A DNA stretch of 40,219 bases from a candidate division NC10 bacterium RIFCSPLOWO2_12_FULL_66_18 (GTDB lineage: Bacteria; Methylomirabilota; Methylomirabilia; Methylomirabilales; 2-02-FULL-66-22), in the NCBI GenBank assembly GCA_001771285.1, contig METI01000083.1:1-40219 (forward strand), in the 5' to 3' direction. A program made the position numbers and the translations under genes. Below the pieces are notes generated by a model. That model did not search any database and was not told the DNA's origin. It saw nothing but the letters and a program-made list of their open reading frames with translations. Below, in pieces: positions 1-8,801 of this stretch. Each line of letters opens with the position of its first letter. Positions within the stretch are counted from its first letter, which is position 1.

Positions 1-63
1 TGGAAATTGGTCATTGGTCATTTGAGCCGGAGAATTCACGGGTCCGTTCGTGAATAATGCGGG
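1..63 (-). mobile_element. MITE-like element copy A (partial, cut by window edge)
   Basis: The first 63 bases match one end of the 198-bp repeat seen complete at 1590-1787, 13750-13947 and 37216-37413. The match covers the AATGACCAAT-rich arm and the terminal segment reading CCCGCATTATTCACG on the minus strand. It begins immediately after the TAA stop of glnA, with no spacer, and the flanking tetramer on the plus strand is TTAG (64-67), which fits the YTAR pattern of the complete copies. Relative to the upstream gene this copy is reversed compared with B, C, D and E, because the other end touches the stop codon. The rest lies outside the window. Confidence 0.85.
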
Positions 64-1476
64 TTAGATGTCGTAGTACAGCACGAACTCGTAGGGGTGG
101 GGGCGGAGGCGCATCGGATCCACCTCTTTCTTCCGCTTGTAGTCGATCCAGGTGTCGACCGCATCCTGGGTGAACACGTCCCCCTTCAACATGAATTCGT
201 GGTCGTTCTCCAGGGCCTCCAGGGCGGCCTCCAGCGAGCCCGGCACCGACGGGACACTCTTCAGCTCTTCGGGACCCAGCTCGTAGATGTCCTTGTCCAG
301 CGGGGAGCCGGGGTCGATCTTGTTCTGGATCCCGTCCAGGCCGGCCATCAGCATGGCCGAGAAGCCCAGGTAGCCGTTGCAGGTGTTGTCCGGAAACCGC
401 ACCTCGATCCGCTTGGTCTTCGGGTTCGGCGAGTACATGGGGATGCGGATGCCGGCGCTGCGGTTCCGACTGGAGTAGGCCAGGTTGACGGGGGCCTCGA
501 AGCCGGGGACGAGCCGCTTGTAAGAGTTGGTGGTGGGGGCCACCAGGGCGCACAGGGCCGCGGCGTGCTTGAGGATCCCCCCGATGTACCAGAGTGCCAG
601 GTCCGAGAGCCCGGCGTAGCCGTTGCCGGCGAACAGGGGCTGGCCCCCCTTCCAGAGGCTCTGGTGCGTGTGCATGCCGGAGCCGTTGTCGTTGAACAGC
701 GGCTTGGGCATGAGGGTGACGGTCTTGCCGTGCTTGCGGGCGACGTTCTTGATGATGTACTTGTACCACATCAGACTGTCGGCGATCCGCGTCAGCGTGT
801 TGAACCGCATGTCAATCTCGGCCTGGCCGGCGGTGGCCACCTCGTGGTGCTGCGCCTCCACGGCGATTCCGACCTTCTCCATCGTCAGCACCATCTCGGT
901 CCGGAGGTCGGCCATGCTGTCGGTGGGCGGGACCGGGAAGTAGCCCTCCTTGTAGCGGGCCTTGTAGCCCAGGTTGGGTTTCTCCATCGCCCCGGTGTTC
1001 CACTGACCCTCCACCGAGTCGATGTAGTAGTAGCCGCAATTTTCCCGGTAATCGTACCGGATGTCGTCGAAGATGAAGAACTCCGCTTCGGGCCCGAAGT
1101 AGACCGTGTCGGCGATGCCCGTGGACTTCAGGTAGGCCTCGGCCTTCTGGGAGATGTTCCGGGGATCGCGGGTGTACTTCTCCTTGGTGATGGGGTCCAC
1201 GATATTGCAGATGAGGCTGAGGGTCGGGGTCTCGGGAAAGGGGTCCATGACCGCCGTGGTGGCGTCCGGGATCACCAGCATGTCGCTGGCATGAATGGCC
1301 TGCCACCCGCGGATGGAGCTGCCGTCGAAGCCGTACCCTTCTTCGAAGGAGCCCTCCTCGAGCTGGGAGATGGGCACCGTGAAGTGCTGCCATATCCCGG
1401 GGTAGTCCATGAACTTGAGATCCACCATCCGTGCGCCCTGATCCTTGGCAAACTTCACGACTTCTTTCGGCGTCAT
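64..1476 (-). CDS. glnA: Glutamine synthetase type I
   Basis: Makes glutamine from glutamate, ammonium and ATP in the cytosol; the central ammonium-assimilating enzyme. The 470-residue length is that of the dodecameric GSI family. Recognisable motifs are the beta-grasp segment with [10 protein letters not shown], the metal-binding [11 protein letters not shown], the [15 protein letters not shown]/glutamate loop and [11 protein letters not shown]. Tyr398, in [12 protein letters not shown], matches the adenylylation site of the GSI-beta type, so control by GlnE-type adenylylation is expected from family knowledge. The open frame extends upstream to 1596, but the ATG at 1476 follows GAGGAGCGAGGG and starts the conserved MTPKEV N-terminus. 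It lies downstream of glnB, from which it is separated by repeat copy B, and probably shares the sigma-54 promoter at 2172-2187. Confidence 0.97.
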   Translation of the reverse strand: MTPKEVVKFAKDQGARMVDLKFMDYPGIWQHFTVPISQLEEGSFEEGYGFDGSSIRGWQAIHASDMLVIPDATTAVMDPFPETPTLSLICNIVDPITKEKYTRDPRNISQKAEAYLKSTGIADTVYFGPEAEFFIFDDIRYDYRENCGYYYIDSVEGQWNTGAMEKPNLGYKARYKEGYFPVPPTDSMADLRTEMVLTMEKVGIAVEAQHHEVATAGQAEIDMRFNTLTRIADSLMWYKYIIKNVARKHGKTVTLMPKPLFNDNGSGMHTHQSLWKGGQPLFAGNGYAGLSDLALWYIGGILKHAAALCALVAPTTNSYKRLVPGFEAPVNLAYSSRNRSAGIRIPMYSPNPKTKRIEVRFPDNTCNGYLGFSAMLMAGLDGIQNKIDPGSPLDKDIYELGPEELKSVPSVPGSLEAALEALENDHEFMLKGDVFTQDAVDTWIDYKRKKEVDPMRLRPHPYEFVLYYDI

Positions 1477-1589
1477 GGTCCCTCGCTCCTCGCATGAGGC
1501 CTGCGGCCGACGGCCGGAGGCCGGGGTCTCGGAATGCTGCCGATCCGTCGTCCCAGAACCGAGAACGTCAGCCCTCGGGCCGGTCCTAG

Positions 1590-1787
1590 CCCGCATTATT
1601 CACGAACGGACCCGTGAATTCTCCGGATCAAATGACCAATGACCAATTTCCAATGACCAATGATGGTGGGCGCGCACAGCGCGCCGTCACGGGGCTTCAC
1701 GGAACTCCCATCCGCAATTGGTCATTGGCCATTGGGATTTGGTCATTCCCCGCGATTATTCGCGAACATGTTCGCGAATAATCCGGG
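1590..1787 (-). mobile_element. MITE-like element copy B (complete, 198 bp)
   Basis: Complete copy. Its ends, read inward, are CCCGCATTATTCACGAAC and CCCGGATTATTCGCGAAC: terminal inverted repeats of 18 bp with two mismatches. It is flanked by direct repeats CTAG (1586-1589 and 1788-1791), and the right-hand one contains the glnB stop codon. Inside are repeated AATGACCAAT motifs on both arms, a GGCGCGC-ACA-GCGCGCC hairpin near the centre, and a perfect 30-bp palindrome at 1754-1783 centred on GAACATGTTC. It has no coding capacity of its own. It lies between glnB and glnA, so a transcript of both genes would carry a long foldable spacer. Confidence 0.9.
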
Positions 1788-2219
<432 letters not shown>

Positions 2220-2313
2220 TTACCCAACTGCTTGCCGCGACGAGGTTTGCCCGATCGCCCCACTCCCTCACCCGCCTCGGAGGGGTTCGCGCCTGCCACC
2301 TGCATAGGCAGCT

Positions 2314-2700
2314 TCACCCCGCTCTGCTGGTTTTTTCACCATGCGACGGTCTACCCAGAAGCTCCCGGATCTTGTCCTTCAGCTCCGCCAGGTCGGCGGA
2401 CTTGGTCAGGTAGGCGTCGCTGGCCCACGTCCCGAAGTCGCGCTTGAAATCGCCATAGGCGGTGCAGATGATGATCGGCAGGTCGCGGTAGATCTCCCGA
2501 ACCTTCCGCAGCAGCTCGATCCCATCCATCCCCGGCATCTTGATATCGATGGTCATGAGGTCAGGCCGGCTCTGCTGCGCCATCCGGAGCGCCTCGCTGC
2601 CGTTCGCCGCGACCTGCACCTGGTACCCAGCCTCAGAGAGCTCCTCGCGGTACAGGAGCCGGATGGCCTCCTCGTCGTCTACCACCAGGATGGTTTTCAT
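2314..2700 (-). CDS. Single-domain response regulator (CheY/Spo0F-like receiver)
   Basis: Stand-alone receiver domain of 128 residues with no output domain. Acidic pocket residues Asp8 and Asp9 (VVDDEEA), phosphoacceptor Asp52 (TIDIKMPGMDG), Thr80 and Lys100 (YLTKS) are all present. The ATG at 2700 follows GGGAGG with a 7-nt spacer; the in-frame ATG at 2721 lies inside the adjoining repeat and is less likely. The gene is downstream of the four-GAF histidine kinase, with repeat copy C between them, so the two probably form a phosphorelay pair. With no DNA-binding domain, output must pass through another protein. Position just upstream of the glnB sigma-54 promoter suggests, but does not show, a link to nitrogen status. 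Confidence 0.9.
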   Translation of the reverse strand: MKTILVVDDEEAIRLLYREELSEAGYQVQVAANGSEALRMAQQSRPDLMTIDIKMPGMDGIELLRKVREIYRDLPIIICTAYGDFKRDFGTWASDAYLTKSADLAELKDKIRELLGRPSHGEKTSRAG

Positions 2701-2715
2701 GGGGTCGCCTCCCTG

Positions 2716-2914
2716 ATTCACGAACGGACTCGTGAATTCTCCGGATCAAATGACCAATGACCAATTTTCAATGACCAATGATGGTGGGCGCGCACGGCGA
2801 GCCGTCACGGGGCTTCACGGAATTCCCATCCGCAATTGGTCATTCCGCCCGCGGCGGATTGGGATTTGGTCATTCCCCGCGATTATTCGCGAACATGTTC
2901 GCGAATAATCCGGG
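2716..2914 (-). mobile_element. MITE-like element copy C (variant, left end eroded)
   Basis: Same family as copy B. It retains the 30-bp palindrome (2881-2910) and abuts the histidine kinase TGA stop with no gap. It differs in two ways. The left end lacks the outer CCCGCATT-type bases and begins near ATTCACGAACGG. One arm carries a GC-rich insert (CCGCCCGCGGCGGA) shared only with copy F. The flanks do not show a YTAR direct repeat. These features suggest an older or diverged subtype. Its left end lies three bases from the ribosome binding site (2708-2713) of the receiver gene. Confidence 0.85.
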
Positions 2915-5900
2915 TCAGGCCGCCACCGCCCCGCCGTGCGGGATCGTCGCCATGGGGAGCCAGAGCCGGAAGGTCACACCCTCGCCGGGCCGGTTCTCCA
3001 CCTCCACCCGTCCCCCGTGGGCCCGGACAATCCGCCGGACCAGCGTGAGCCCCAGGCCCGTCCCCGCCTCCTTGGTGGTGAAGAACGGATTGAAGACCTC
3101 GTCCAGGATCTCCTGCGGGATGCCCCCGCCCGTGTCGCTCACGCTCAGCTCCACCCACTCCTCCGGGACCTGTCGATCGGTCAACTCGTCAACTGGTCGA
3201 TTGGGGAGATCGACGATAGGTTCTGATTCCTCCTCCGTCCCCAATAGACCAATCGACTGATCGACCAATTGACCCCCCTCGCCTCGCGTGACGCGCGTGG
3301 CGATGGTGAGCGTCCCACCGTCGGCCATGACTTCCAGCGCGTTGGCCAGCAGGTTCACCATGGCCTGCTTCAGCTGCACCGGATCCAGGGGCAGGACCGG
3401 CGGCTTCTCGTCCAGGTCCAGCCGGAGCCGGACGCGCTGCTCCGCGATGCGCTCTGCAAACAGCACCAGGCAGTCCTGCAGGAGCGTGTGCAGGTCGGTC
3501 GCCACCAGCGCCGGCCGGACCTGGCGGGACATCCCCTGGACGTCCCGGACGATCCGCTCCAGCCGGTCCACCTCGCGGGCGATGATCTGGGCGTACTGCC
3601 CCTCGGGCTCCCGGCCCACCAGGCGCCGGGCCAGCCGCCGCGCGAATCCCCCGATGGAGACCAGGGGGTTCCTGATCTCGTGGACGACGTGCGCCGCCAT
3701 CTCGCCCAGGGCGGCCAGGCGCTCCTGGTGGAGGAGCTGATGGTGGCTCCGCTGGACCTCCCGGCTGGCCTCCTCCAGGTGGGTGTGCAGCCGGGTGCTT
3801 TCCACCGCCAATCCCGCCTGGGTGGCGAACACCGAGAGGAGCTCCAGGTCCTCGTCGGTGATCGGCTTTCCGTTGAACTTGTTGTCCACGGCGATCACGC
3901 CCACCACCTTCCCCTTGGCCACCAGCGGGACGCAGGCGAATTCCTCGACGTCCAGCCGGCCCTCCCACTCCGGGTGGACCCGGGGGTCACGCCGTGCCTC
4001 GGCGATCCGGAACGGCCGGGTCTCCAGCGCCGTGAGTGCCAGGACTCCGGCGTCGGGGCGCAGGGGGACGACCAGGCTCCGTGCCATCTGGTCGAACGCG
4101 GCATCCGCCCCCTCGCGGAGGAGGTGTGCCGCCCGCAGGGCGATGACCTCGCGCAGAGACCGCGAGGGCGACTCCAGTGCGCCCCAGACGCGGGCTGCCT
4201 CCTCGCCCGAGCTCGGGCCCACCCCCATGCGGCCCTCCAGCACGCGCCGCGACTCGTCCACCAGGAGCAGGATGGCCCGGTTGAACCCCAGGCCCCCGCC
4301 GAAGGTGACGCCCGTCAGGATCACCTGCAGGAGCGCGTCCAGGTGCATGGTCCCCTGCATGGCCATCCCGATCTCGTTCAGGATCGAGATCTCCCGCAGG
4401 CGCAGCAAATTGTCCTGGGCCAGCCGCTCGCTCTCCTGAAACAGGCGAGCGTTCTCGATGGCGATGGCGGCGTGCTGGGCAAACGAGGTGAGCAGGCTGA
4501 TCTCATCCGGATCGAAGGGCCGATGCGCGCGCCGCGAGACGCTGAGCACGCCCACCGCCCGCTCCCCCAGGCGGAGCGGGATGACCGCGACGCTCTTCAC
4601 CCCGACCTGCCGGGCCCACGCCTGCTCCGCGTAGGCAGGATCGTCCCCGGCATCGGTGATCGTCATCGCCGTGAGCGAGCTGAACACGGCCCCCACCACC
4701 CCTTCGCCGGGCTTGAACGCCTCCCGCGGATACGGGAGGAGGTCCGGGGCCCCCGCGCTCGCCCGCAGGTGGAGGAGGCCGGTCGCCTCCTGCCACACGT
4801 ACACCCGGGCCAGCGCCAGAGCCAGAAGATGCACCGCGGCCCGCACGATGTAGTCGAAGACCCGCTGGAGGTCCAGGGAGCTGGTCACGGTCCGGCTGAG
4901 CTCGCTCAGGGCGTTCAGTCGGGCGCTGCGCATCCGCGCCTCTTCGAAGAGCCGGGCGTTCTCGATGGCGATGGCCGCCTGGGTGGCGAGAAGCTGGAAG
5001 CGGCGGAGATCGTCGGGCGTGAAGCGCTTGCCGGGCTGGGAGCTGTGGGAGTGGAGAACCCCCAGCAGCCGGTCGCCGAAGAGCACGGGTGTGGTAATCG
5101 TCGCCACGATGTCGGGGAATTCCGGCAGGGCATAGGGGGAGGCCTTGTAATCATCCAGCAGCATGGGCTGACGCGTGAGGGCCACCGTTTCGTTGATCCC
5201 TCGGCCCAATTCGAAGACCTGGACCCGTACCCGGTCGGCCTCGGGGCCCACGGCGGCCCCGTAGCGGAGCGTCTGGGTGGCCTCATCCCAGAGGAGGATC
5301 TGGGCATACTGGCTGCCCAGAAGTTGCAGGGCCCCCGCCACCACCGCCTCCAGGACGGCGGGCAGCTCCAGCCGGGCCGCGATGGCCTGCCCGATCTCCC
5401 GGAGGGTGCTGAGCTCCGTGGCCCGCTGCTCCGTGGCCGCGAAGAGCCGCGCGTTCTCGATCGCGACGGCGGCCTGCGCGCTGAATGCCATGAGGAGCTG
5501 CAGGTCCGCCTCTCCGAACGTCGCCGGCTCCCCGCGGGCGCCGCCCACCCTGCCGTACAGCCCCAGCGTTCCCAGGACGCCTCCCTGGTGGACAAGTGGC
5601 GCGCACAGTGCCGGGGCTCCCTCGCTGCCCACCAGCGCAGCAAAGCGGGCGTCCTGCCGGAGGTCCGGCAGCAGGACCGGCGCGGCCTCGCGCCGAACGG
5701 CTTCCGCGACCGGACCGTCGGCCGCGGCGCAGGGGGCTCCCCCATCCGCGTCGAAGCGAGCGGCTACCCGGAGTCCGCCTGTGTCGCCGTCGGCCAGCCG
5801 CAGGATGGCGGTGCGAGCCCGGAGGGTCGTGGCTGCCGTGCGGGCAATCAGCTCCGAGATCCGGCCGAGGTCCAGCGTGGCGCTGATGGCGCGCCATGCC

Positions 5901-5956
5901 TCGTAGAGGAGCGACAACTCCTCCAGGCGCTGCTCGGCCGGCGTGTGGGGGAACAT
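2915..5956 (-). CDS. Cytosolic sensor histidine kinase with four GAF domains
   Basis: About 1013 residues with no membrane segment or signal peptide. Four GAF-like modules fill residues of roughly 15-715; three end in the connecting helix VAIENARLF or IAIENARLF. Next come a dimerisation/phosphotransfer domain with His759 in HVVHEIRNPLVS and a C-terminal ATPase domain with N box (NLLANALEV, about 870), G1 box (DTGGGIP), F box (FFTT) and G2 box (GTGLGL). Between the N and G1 boxes, residues of about 891-931 are an in-frame insertion derived from a low-complexity inverted repeat. The start at 5956 (MFPHTPAEQRL) is the last ATG before conserved GAF1 sequence; an upstream ATG at 6025 is possible. 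The receiver gene follows, so this is probably a two-component pair. The ligand of the GAF domains is unknown. Confidence 0.92.
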   Translation of the reverse strand: MFPHTPAEQRLEELSLLYEAWRAISATLDLGRISELIARTAATTLRARTAILRLADGDTGGLRVAARFDADGGAPCAAADGPVAEAVRREAAPVLLPDLRQDARFAALVGSEGAPALCAPLVHQGGVLGTLGLYGRVGGARGEPATFGEADLQLLMAFSAQAAVAIENARLFAATEQRATELSTLREIGQAIAARLELPAVLEAVVAGALQLLGSQYAQILLWDEATQTLRYGAAVGPEADRVRVQVFELGRGINETVALTRQPMLLDDYKASPYALPEFPDIVATITTPVLFGDRLLGVLHSHSSQPGKRFTPDDLRRFQLLATQAAIAIENARLFEEARMRSARLNALSELSRTVTSSLDLQRVFDYIVRAAVHLLALALARVYVWQEATGLLHLRASAGAPDLLPYPREAFKPGEGVVGAVFSSLTAMTITDAGDDPAYAEQAWARQVGVKSVAVIPLRLGERAVGVLSVSRRAHRPFDPDEISLLTSFAQHAAIAIENARLFQESERLAQDNLLRLREISILNEIGMAMQGTMHLDALLQVILTGVTFGGGLGFNRAILLLVDESRRVLEGRMGVGPSSGEEAARVWGALESPSRSLREVIALRAAHLLREGADAAFDQMARSLVVPLRPDAGVLALTALETRPFRIAEARRDPRVHPEWEGRLDVEEFACVPLVAKGKVVGVIAVDNKFNGKPITDEDLELLSVFATQAGLAVESTRLHTHLEEASREVQRSHHQLLHQERLAALGEMAAHVVHEIRNPLVSIGGFARRLARRLVGREPEGQYAQIIAREVDRLERIVRDVQGMSRQVRPALVATDLHTLLQDCLVLFAERIAEQRVRLRLDLDEKPPVLPLDPVQLKQAMVNLLANALEVMADGGTLTIATRVTRGEGGQLVDQSIGLLGTEEESEPIVDLPNRPVDELTDRQVPEEWVELSVSDTGGGIPQEILDEVFNPFFTTKEAGTGLGLTLVRRIVRAHGGRVEVENRPGEGVTFRLWLPMATIPHGGAVAA
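3171..3277. repeat. Low-complexity inverted-repeat insertion inside the kinase gene
   Basis: This stretch is built from repeats of the type GGTCGATTGG. Its two ends are inverted copies of each other: the plus strand has AACTGGTCGATTGGGGAGA near 3190-3208 and CCCCAATAGACCAATCGAC near 3239-3257. It encodes roughly 39 residues, rich in D, E and Q, that sit where kinases of this class normally have a short hairpin between two beta strands. The insertion keeps the reading frame and leaves all ATP-binding boxes intact. Confidence 0.7.
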
Positions 5957-6040
5957 TGCTGAAGGCCCTCGGGGGTCCCTCCGGCCCGTGCCGGAGGATC
6001 GGGATGGACCGATTCGGGAAGGCACCCCTGGATGGTCACG

Positions 6041-6219
6041 GATCCCGGAGAAATTTCGCCGCCTCTTCCGGCGGAGTGGGCCGTCCGCCGGAGGAGGGAA
6101 TCACACCTTGGCATCCCGCAGGAACTTCGCCGCCTCTTCCGGCGGAGGAGGCCATCCGCCGGACGAGAACATCAGACCTTGGCATCGCGGAGGAATTTTG
6201 CAGCCTCCTCCGGCGGAGT
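6041..6219 (-). repeat. Three tandem copies of the galT 3' end, about 71 bp each
   Basis: On the minus strand the last codons of galT (PPEEAAKFLRDAKV, stop) are followed by a second copy coding PPPEEAAKFLRDAKV and stop, and a third shorter copy coding TPPEEAAKFLRD then P and stop. The unit is about 71 bp. Both downstream units carry perfect 9-bp stem hairpins, TCCGGCGGA with TCCGCCGGA, at 6067-6092 and 6138-6163. No T-run follows, so intrinsic termination is uncertain. The array fills the galT-kinase gap. Confidence 0.75.
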
Positions 6220-7170
6220 AGGATTGATATAAAACCCACTCCCCCACTCGAACCCGGCCACGCGCGTGAGCTTTGGCAACACCTCGATGTGCCAGTGGTA
6301 GTGACGCCCATCGGTCTCGCGGGGCGGAGAGTTGTGGACCATGAGGTTATACGGCGGGTTCGTCAGGACCTTCTCGATCCGGAGCAAGAGCTCCCGCGTG
6401 ATCTTCGACAGGCTCACGTATTCGTGCTTCTGCGCGTCCTCGAAGAAGGGATCGTGGGTCTTGGGCAGGATCCAGGTCTCGAAGGGGAAACGGGCGGCGA
6501 ACGGCGCGAGGGCCACGAAGTCCTCATTCTCGCTGATCAGCCGGACGCCCTGGTTCACCTCCTGCCGGATGATGTCACAGAAGACGCAGCGCTCCTTGTA
6601 GTTGTAGTACTCCTTGGCACCCTCCAGCTCTTCCTGCACCCGCTTGGGGATGATGGGGGTGGCGATGAGCTGGGAGTGGGGATGCTCCAGGGAGGCACCG
6701 GCCGCCTCGCCGTGGTTCTTGAAGACCAGGATGTAGCGGAAGCGCTGGTCCTTCTTCAGGTCCAGGATCCGGTCGCGGAAGGCCCAGAGAACGTCCTCCA
6801 CCCTCCGCTCCGACATGCCGGCCAGCGTCTCGCCGTGCTCCGGCGTCTCGATGACCACCTCGTGGGCACCGATTCCGGTCATCTTGTCGTACATCCCGTC
6901 GCCCTGGCGGTTCAGCTCCCCCTCGATCTGGAGCGCCGGAAACTTGTTCGGCACGACGCGCACGTGCCAGCCCGGCCCGTTGGGATTCCCACCGCCGGTG
7001 CGGTAGGCCAAGACCTCGGGCGGGGTCTTGTCTTCATTCCCCGCGCAGAACGGGCAGAAGCCGGTGCGTTTCCGCTCCGGCTCCGCGCCGAAATCCGAGG
7101 GGCGCTTCCCCCGCTCGGTCGCGATGATCACCCAGCGCGAGGTGACCGGATCCTTTCGCAGCTCAGGCAT
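6172..7170 (-). CDS. galT: Galactose-1-phosphate uridylyltransferase family (HIT superfamily)
   Basis: 332 residues, the usual GalT size. Family role: transfers UMP between UDP-glucose and a hexose-1-phosphate through a uridylyl-histidine intermediate (Leloir pathway, cytosol). Seen in the sequence: the N-terminal Zn pair CPFCAGNEDKTPPEV, the active-site HPHSQ within GASLEHPHSQLIA, a second cysteine pair RCVFCD, and the C-terminal HYHWHIEVLP. The ATG at 7170 follows GGGAGGAG. No other Leloir gene is in the window, so the natural sugar could differ, and a related nucleotidyl transferase cannot be fully excluded. The C-terminal coding end belongs to a three-fold tandem array. Confidence 0.85.
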   Translation of the reverse strand: MPELRKDPVTSRWVIIATERGKRPSDFGAEPERKRTGFCPFCAGNEDKTPPEVLAYRTGGGNPNGPGWHVRVVPNKFPALQIEGELNRQGDGMYDKMTGIGAHEVVIETPEHGETLAGMSERRVEDVLWAFRDRILDLKKDQRFRYILVFKNHGEAAGASLEHPHSQLIATPIIPKRVQEELEGAKEYYNYKERCVFCDIIRQEVNQGVRLISENEDFVALAPFAARFPFETWILPKTHDPFFEDAQKHEYVSLSKITRELLLRIEKVLTNPPYNLMVHNSPPRETDGRHYHWHIEVLPKLTRVAGFEWGSGFYINPTPPEEAAKFLRDAKV

Positions 7171-7253
7171 GCAATGCTCCTCCCGTTTCCTCTCATGTCC
7201 TCTCGCGAAGACGCACTGAAACTTACGGGCGAGGGGCGGCCGGGCTCCCCACG

Positions 7254-8294
7254 TTATTTCGGGGTGCGACGCGGGTGCTTCCGTCCGGGCGGGCCGAAAC
7301 CAGGCGTGACGAGCGCGCCGAGCAGTCCCACGATCGCCGTCTGCAGCGGCAGGCCGCCCCCATCCACTGTGGGGGGGCGCCGCCGGGTGATGCCGTCCAC
7401 CGCCCCGGCCCGCACCATGCGCCGAAGGATGTGGGCCTCGCTGCTGGCCTGGTGCAGCAGGCCAGGCTGGCCGAGGCGGACCGCGATGGCCGCGGCCACG
7501 CCGTAGGCCCCCCAGTTGGAGCTGAAGGCCACCACGGGGACCTCGGCCCGGATGACGCAGGCGACGCTCCCCCCGCAGGGGCAGGCGCATCGCCCCGCCC
7601 GTGGCAGGAGGCCGCCCAGCCCGATCTCGTTCCCCCGATCCCCGATCCCGACGGTCAGGACCCGCGCCCGCCGGGCCAGGGGGAAGAGCCGATCCGTCCG
7701 CGCCTGCGTGGCCGTCACGTCCTGCCCCAGCATGTTGTGGATCACGCCCTTCGCGTTCGGTCCAAGCTTCTCCACGCTCACCAGGGCGGAGGGTTGCAGC
7801 GCTCTCCAGAGACGGCGAGCCTCGACGGTCGCGGCCTGCGGGTCGCTGGGGAACGCCAGAACCGTGAGGTCGGCGCGCCAGCGGGCCCGGTCCCCCTCGG
7901 AGGCGGCAAGCGCGTCGGCGGCGCCCTCCAGGACGGGCACGGCCGAGGCCTCGGTCACCAGGACGACGCGGACCCTTCGGCCCAGGATCATCGCCCGGGC
8001 CAGGGCCACGGCCCCTGCGGGCCCATCCGTCTCGCCGCGGGGGATGCCGGGGGCCACCAGCCCGGTGGTCAGGAGCAGCCGGTCTCCCGCCCGCACCCGG
8101 CGCAGGAGCAGGTCGGCCGCCCCATCGGCCAACGGGCGCTTCACCTGATGCCGGGCCGCCCGGTACAGCCGATCCAGATCGCTCGGCGATACGGCCCCGG
8201 GTCCCACGCCGTTCCGGGGCGGTTCGAGGGTGATCAGGCGATCCAAGAGCTCGGCGAGGCCGGACGCGGCCGGCATTCGGTGTCCCCGGCTCAT
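7254..8294 (-). CDS. DUF4392 protein, D-glutamate cyclase C-terminal-domain type
   Basis: 346 residues. The segments VSVEKLGPNAKGVIHNMLGQ and GIGDRGNEIGLGG are typical of the DUF4392/GLUCM-like domain. That domain forms the C-terminal part of the animal D-glutamate cyclase, which turns D-glutamate into 5-oxo-D-proline. Its ATG overlaps the stop of the upstream lipoprotein gene in an ATGA, implying translational coupling. It stands in a train with 5-oxoprolinase and glutamate dehydrogenase genes, which fits a role in the 5-oxoproline/glutamate cycle. A protein of the DUF1445 type, the other domain of the animal enzyme, is encoded at 24819-25622. The C-terminus is proline/arginine-rich and probably disordered. 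Enzymatic activity of the lone domain is inferred, not shown. Confidence 0.78.
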   Translation of the reverse strand: MSRGHRMPAASGLAELLDRLITLEPPRNGVGPGAVSPSDLDRLYRAARHQVKRPLADGAADLLLRRVRAGDRLLLTTGLVAPGIPRGETDGPAGAVALARAMILGRRVRVVLVTEASAVPVLEGAADALAASEGDRARWRADLTVLAFPSDPQAATVEARRLWRALQPSALVSVEKLGPNAKGVIHNMLGQDVTATQARTDRLFPLARRARVLTVGIGDRGNEIGLGGLLPRAGRCACPCGGSVACVIRAEVPVVAFSSNWGAYGVAAAIAVRLGQPGLLHQASSEAHILRRMVRAGAVDGITRRRPPTVDGGGLPLQTAIVGLLGALVTPGFGPPGRKHPRRTPK

Positions 8295-8725
8295 CGGACC
8301 GTGAGGGGAGCCCGGAGGCGATTGCTGGTATTGCCCTTCTTGGTGACGACGTACAGCTCGAGGAAGCGCACCCCCTCGGCCGACCAGCGCAGGGGCACCT
8401 CCACCGTCGCGGCCACCTGCCCGTCGTACCCCCGCAGGTCAACCGAGATGGCCTGGAGGCTCTGGTAGAACTGGAACTGGCTGATCCCCCGCTCGACGAT
8501 GAACGCCTCCTGGATGTCGGCCGACCCCACCTCGAAGTAGAAGCTCATCTGGGTGGTCTCCCCGGCCTTGATGACATCGGGCTCGAACCGGAGGTTGGCG
8601 ATCCGGGGCACTCCCGGGCCGGGGGGGGTCGGGGACCGCAGCACCGAGGGGCCGCAGGAGGTCAGCAGGCTCAGCGCCAAGGCGAGGGTGAGGACGCGCG
8701 CACTGCGAACGTCAGAGCATGTCAT
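8291..8725 (-). CDS. Small lipoprotein, unknown function
   Basis: 144 residues with a lipoprotein signal: basic start, hydrophobic stretch LTLALALSLL, then lipobox LTSC with the acylated cysteine at residue 24. The mature part looks like a single beta-sandwich (IANLRFEPDVIKAGETTQM, later VEVPLRWSAEGVRFLELYV), of the kind found in extracytoplasmic Ig-like domains. I do not recognise a named family. The ATG at 8725 has an AGAGAGG ribosome binding site. It lies 76 bp after the glutamate dehydrogenase gene and overlaps the DUF4392 start by four bases, so it is co-transcribed with both. Why a lipoprotein sits among cytosolic glutamate enzymes is unclear. Confidence 0.8.
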   Translation of the reverse strand: MTCSDVRSARVLTLALALSLLTSCGPSVLRSPTPPGPGVPRIANLRFEPDVIKAGETTQMSFYFEVGSADIQEAFIVERGISQFQFYQSLQAISVDLRGYDGQVAATVEVPLRWSAEGVRFLELYVVTKKGNTSNRLRAPLTVR

Positions 8726-8801
8726 GACGATCCTCTCTGAGGGATGCCGAGGCGGCGGACAGCGGGGACCGCCGGCCCAGGGAGGGGATCCGTTGCACGC
8801 A

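Noticed and set aside
1754..1783. LexA/SOS-box reading of the 30-bp palindrome
   Set aside because: The Gram-positive LexA box needs CGAAC-N4-GTTCG, but here only two bases separate GAAC and GTTC. The site is also part of a mobile repeat after stop codons, not in promoters.
3269..5962. 897-residue plus-strand open frame
   Set aside because: It lies antisense to the histidine kinase, whose frame has clear domains. Long antisense frames are common in GC-rich genes, and this one shows no family motifs.
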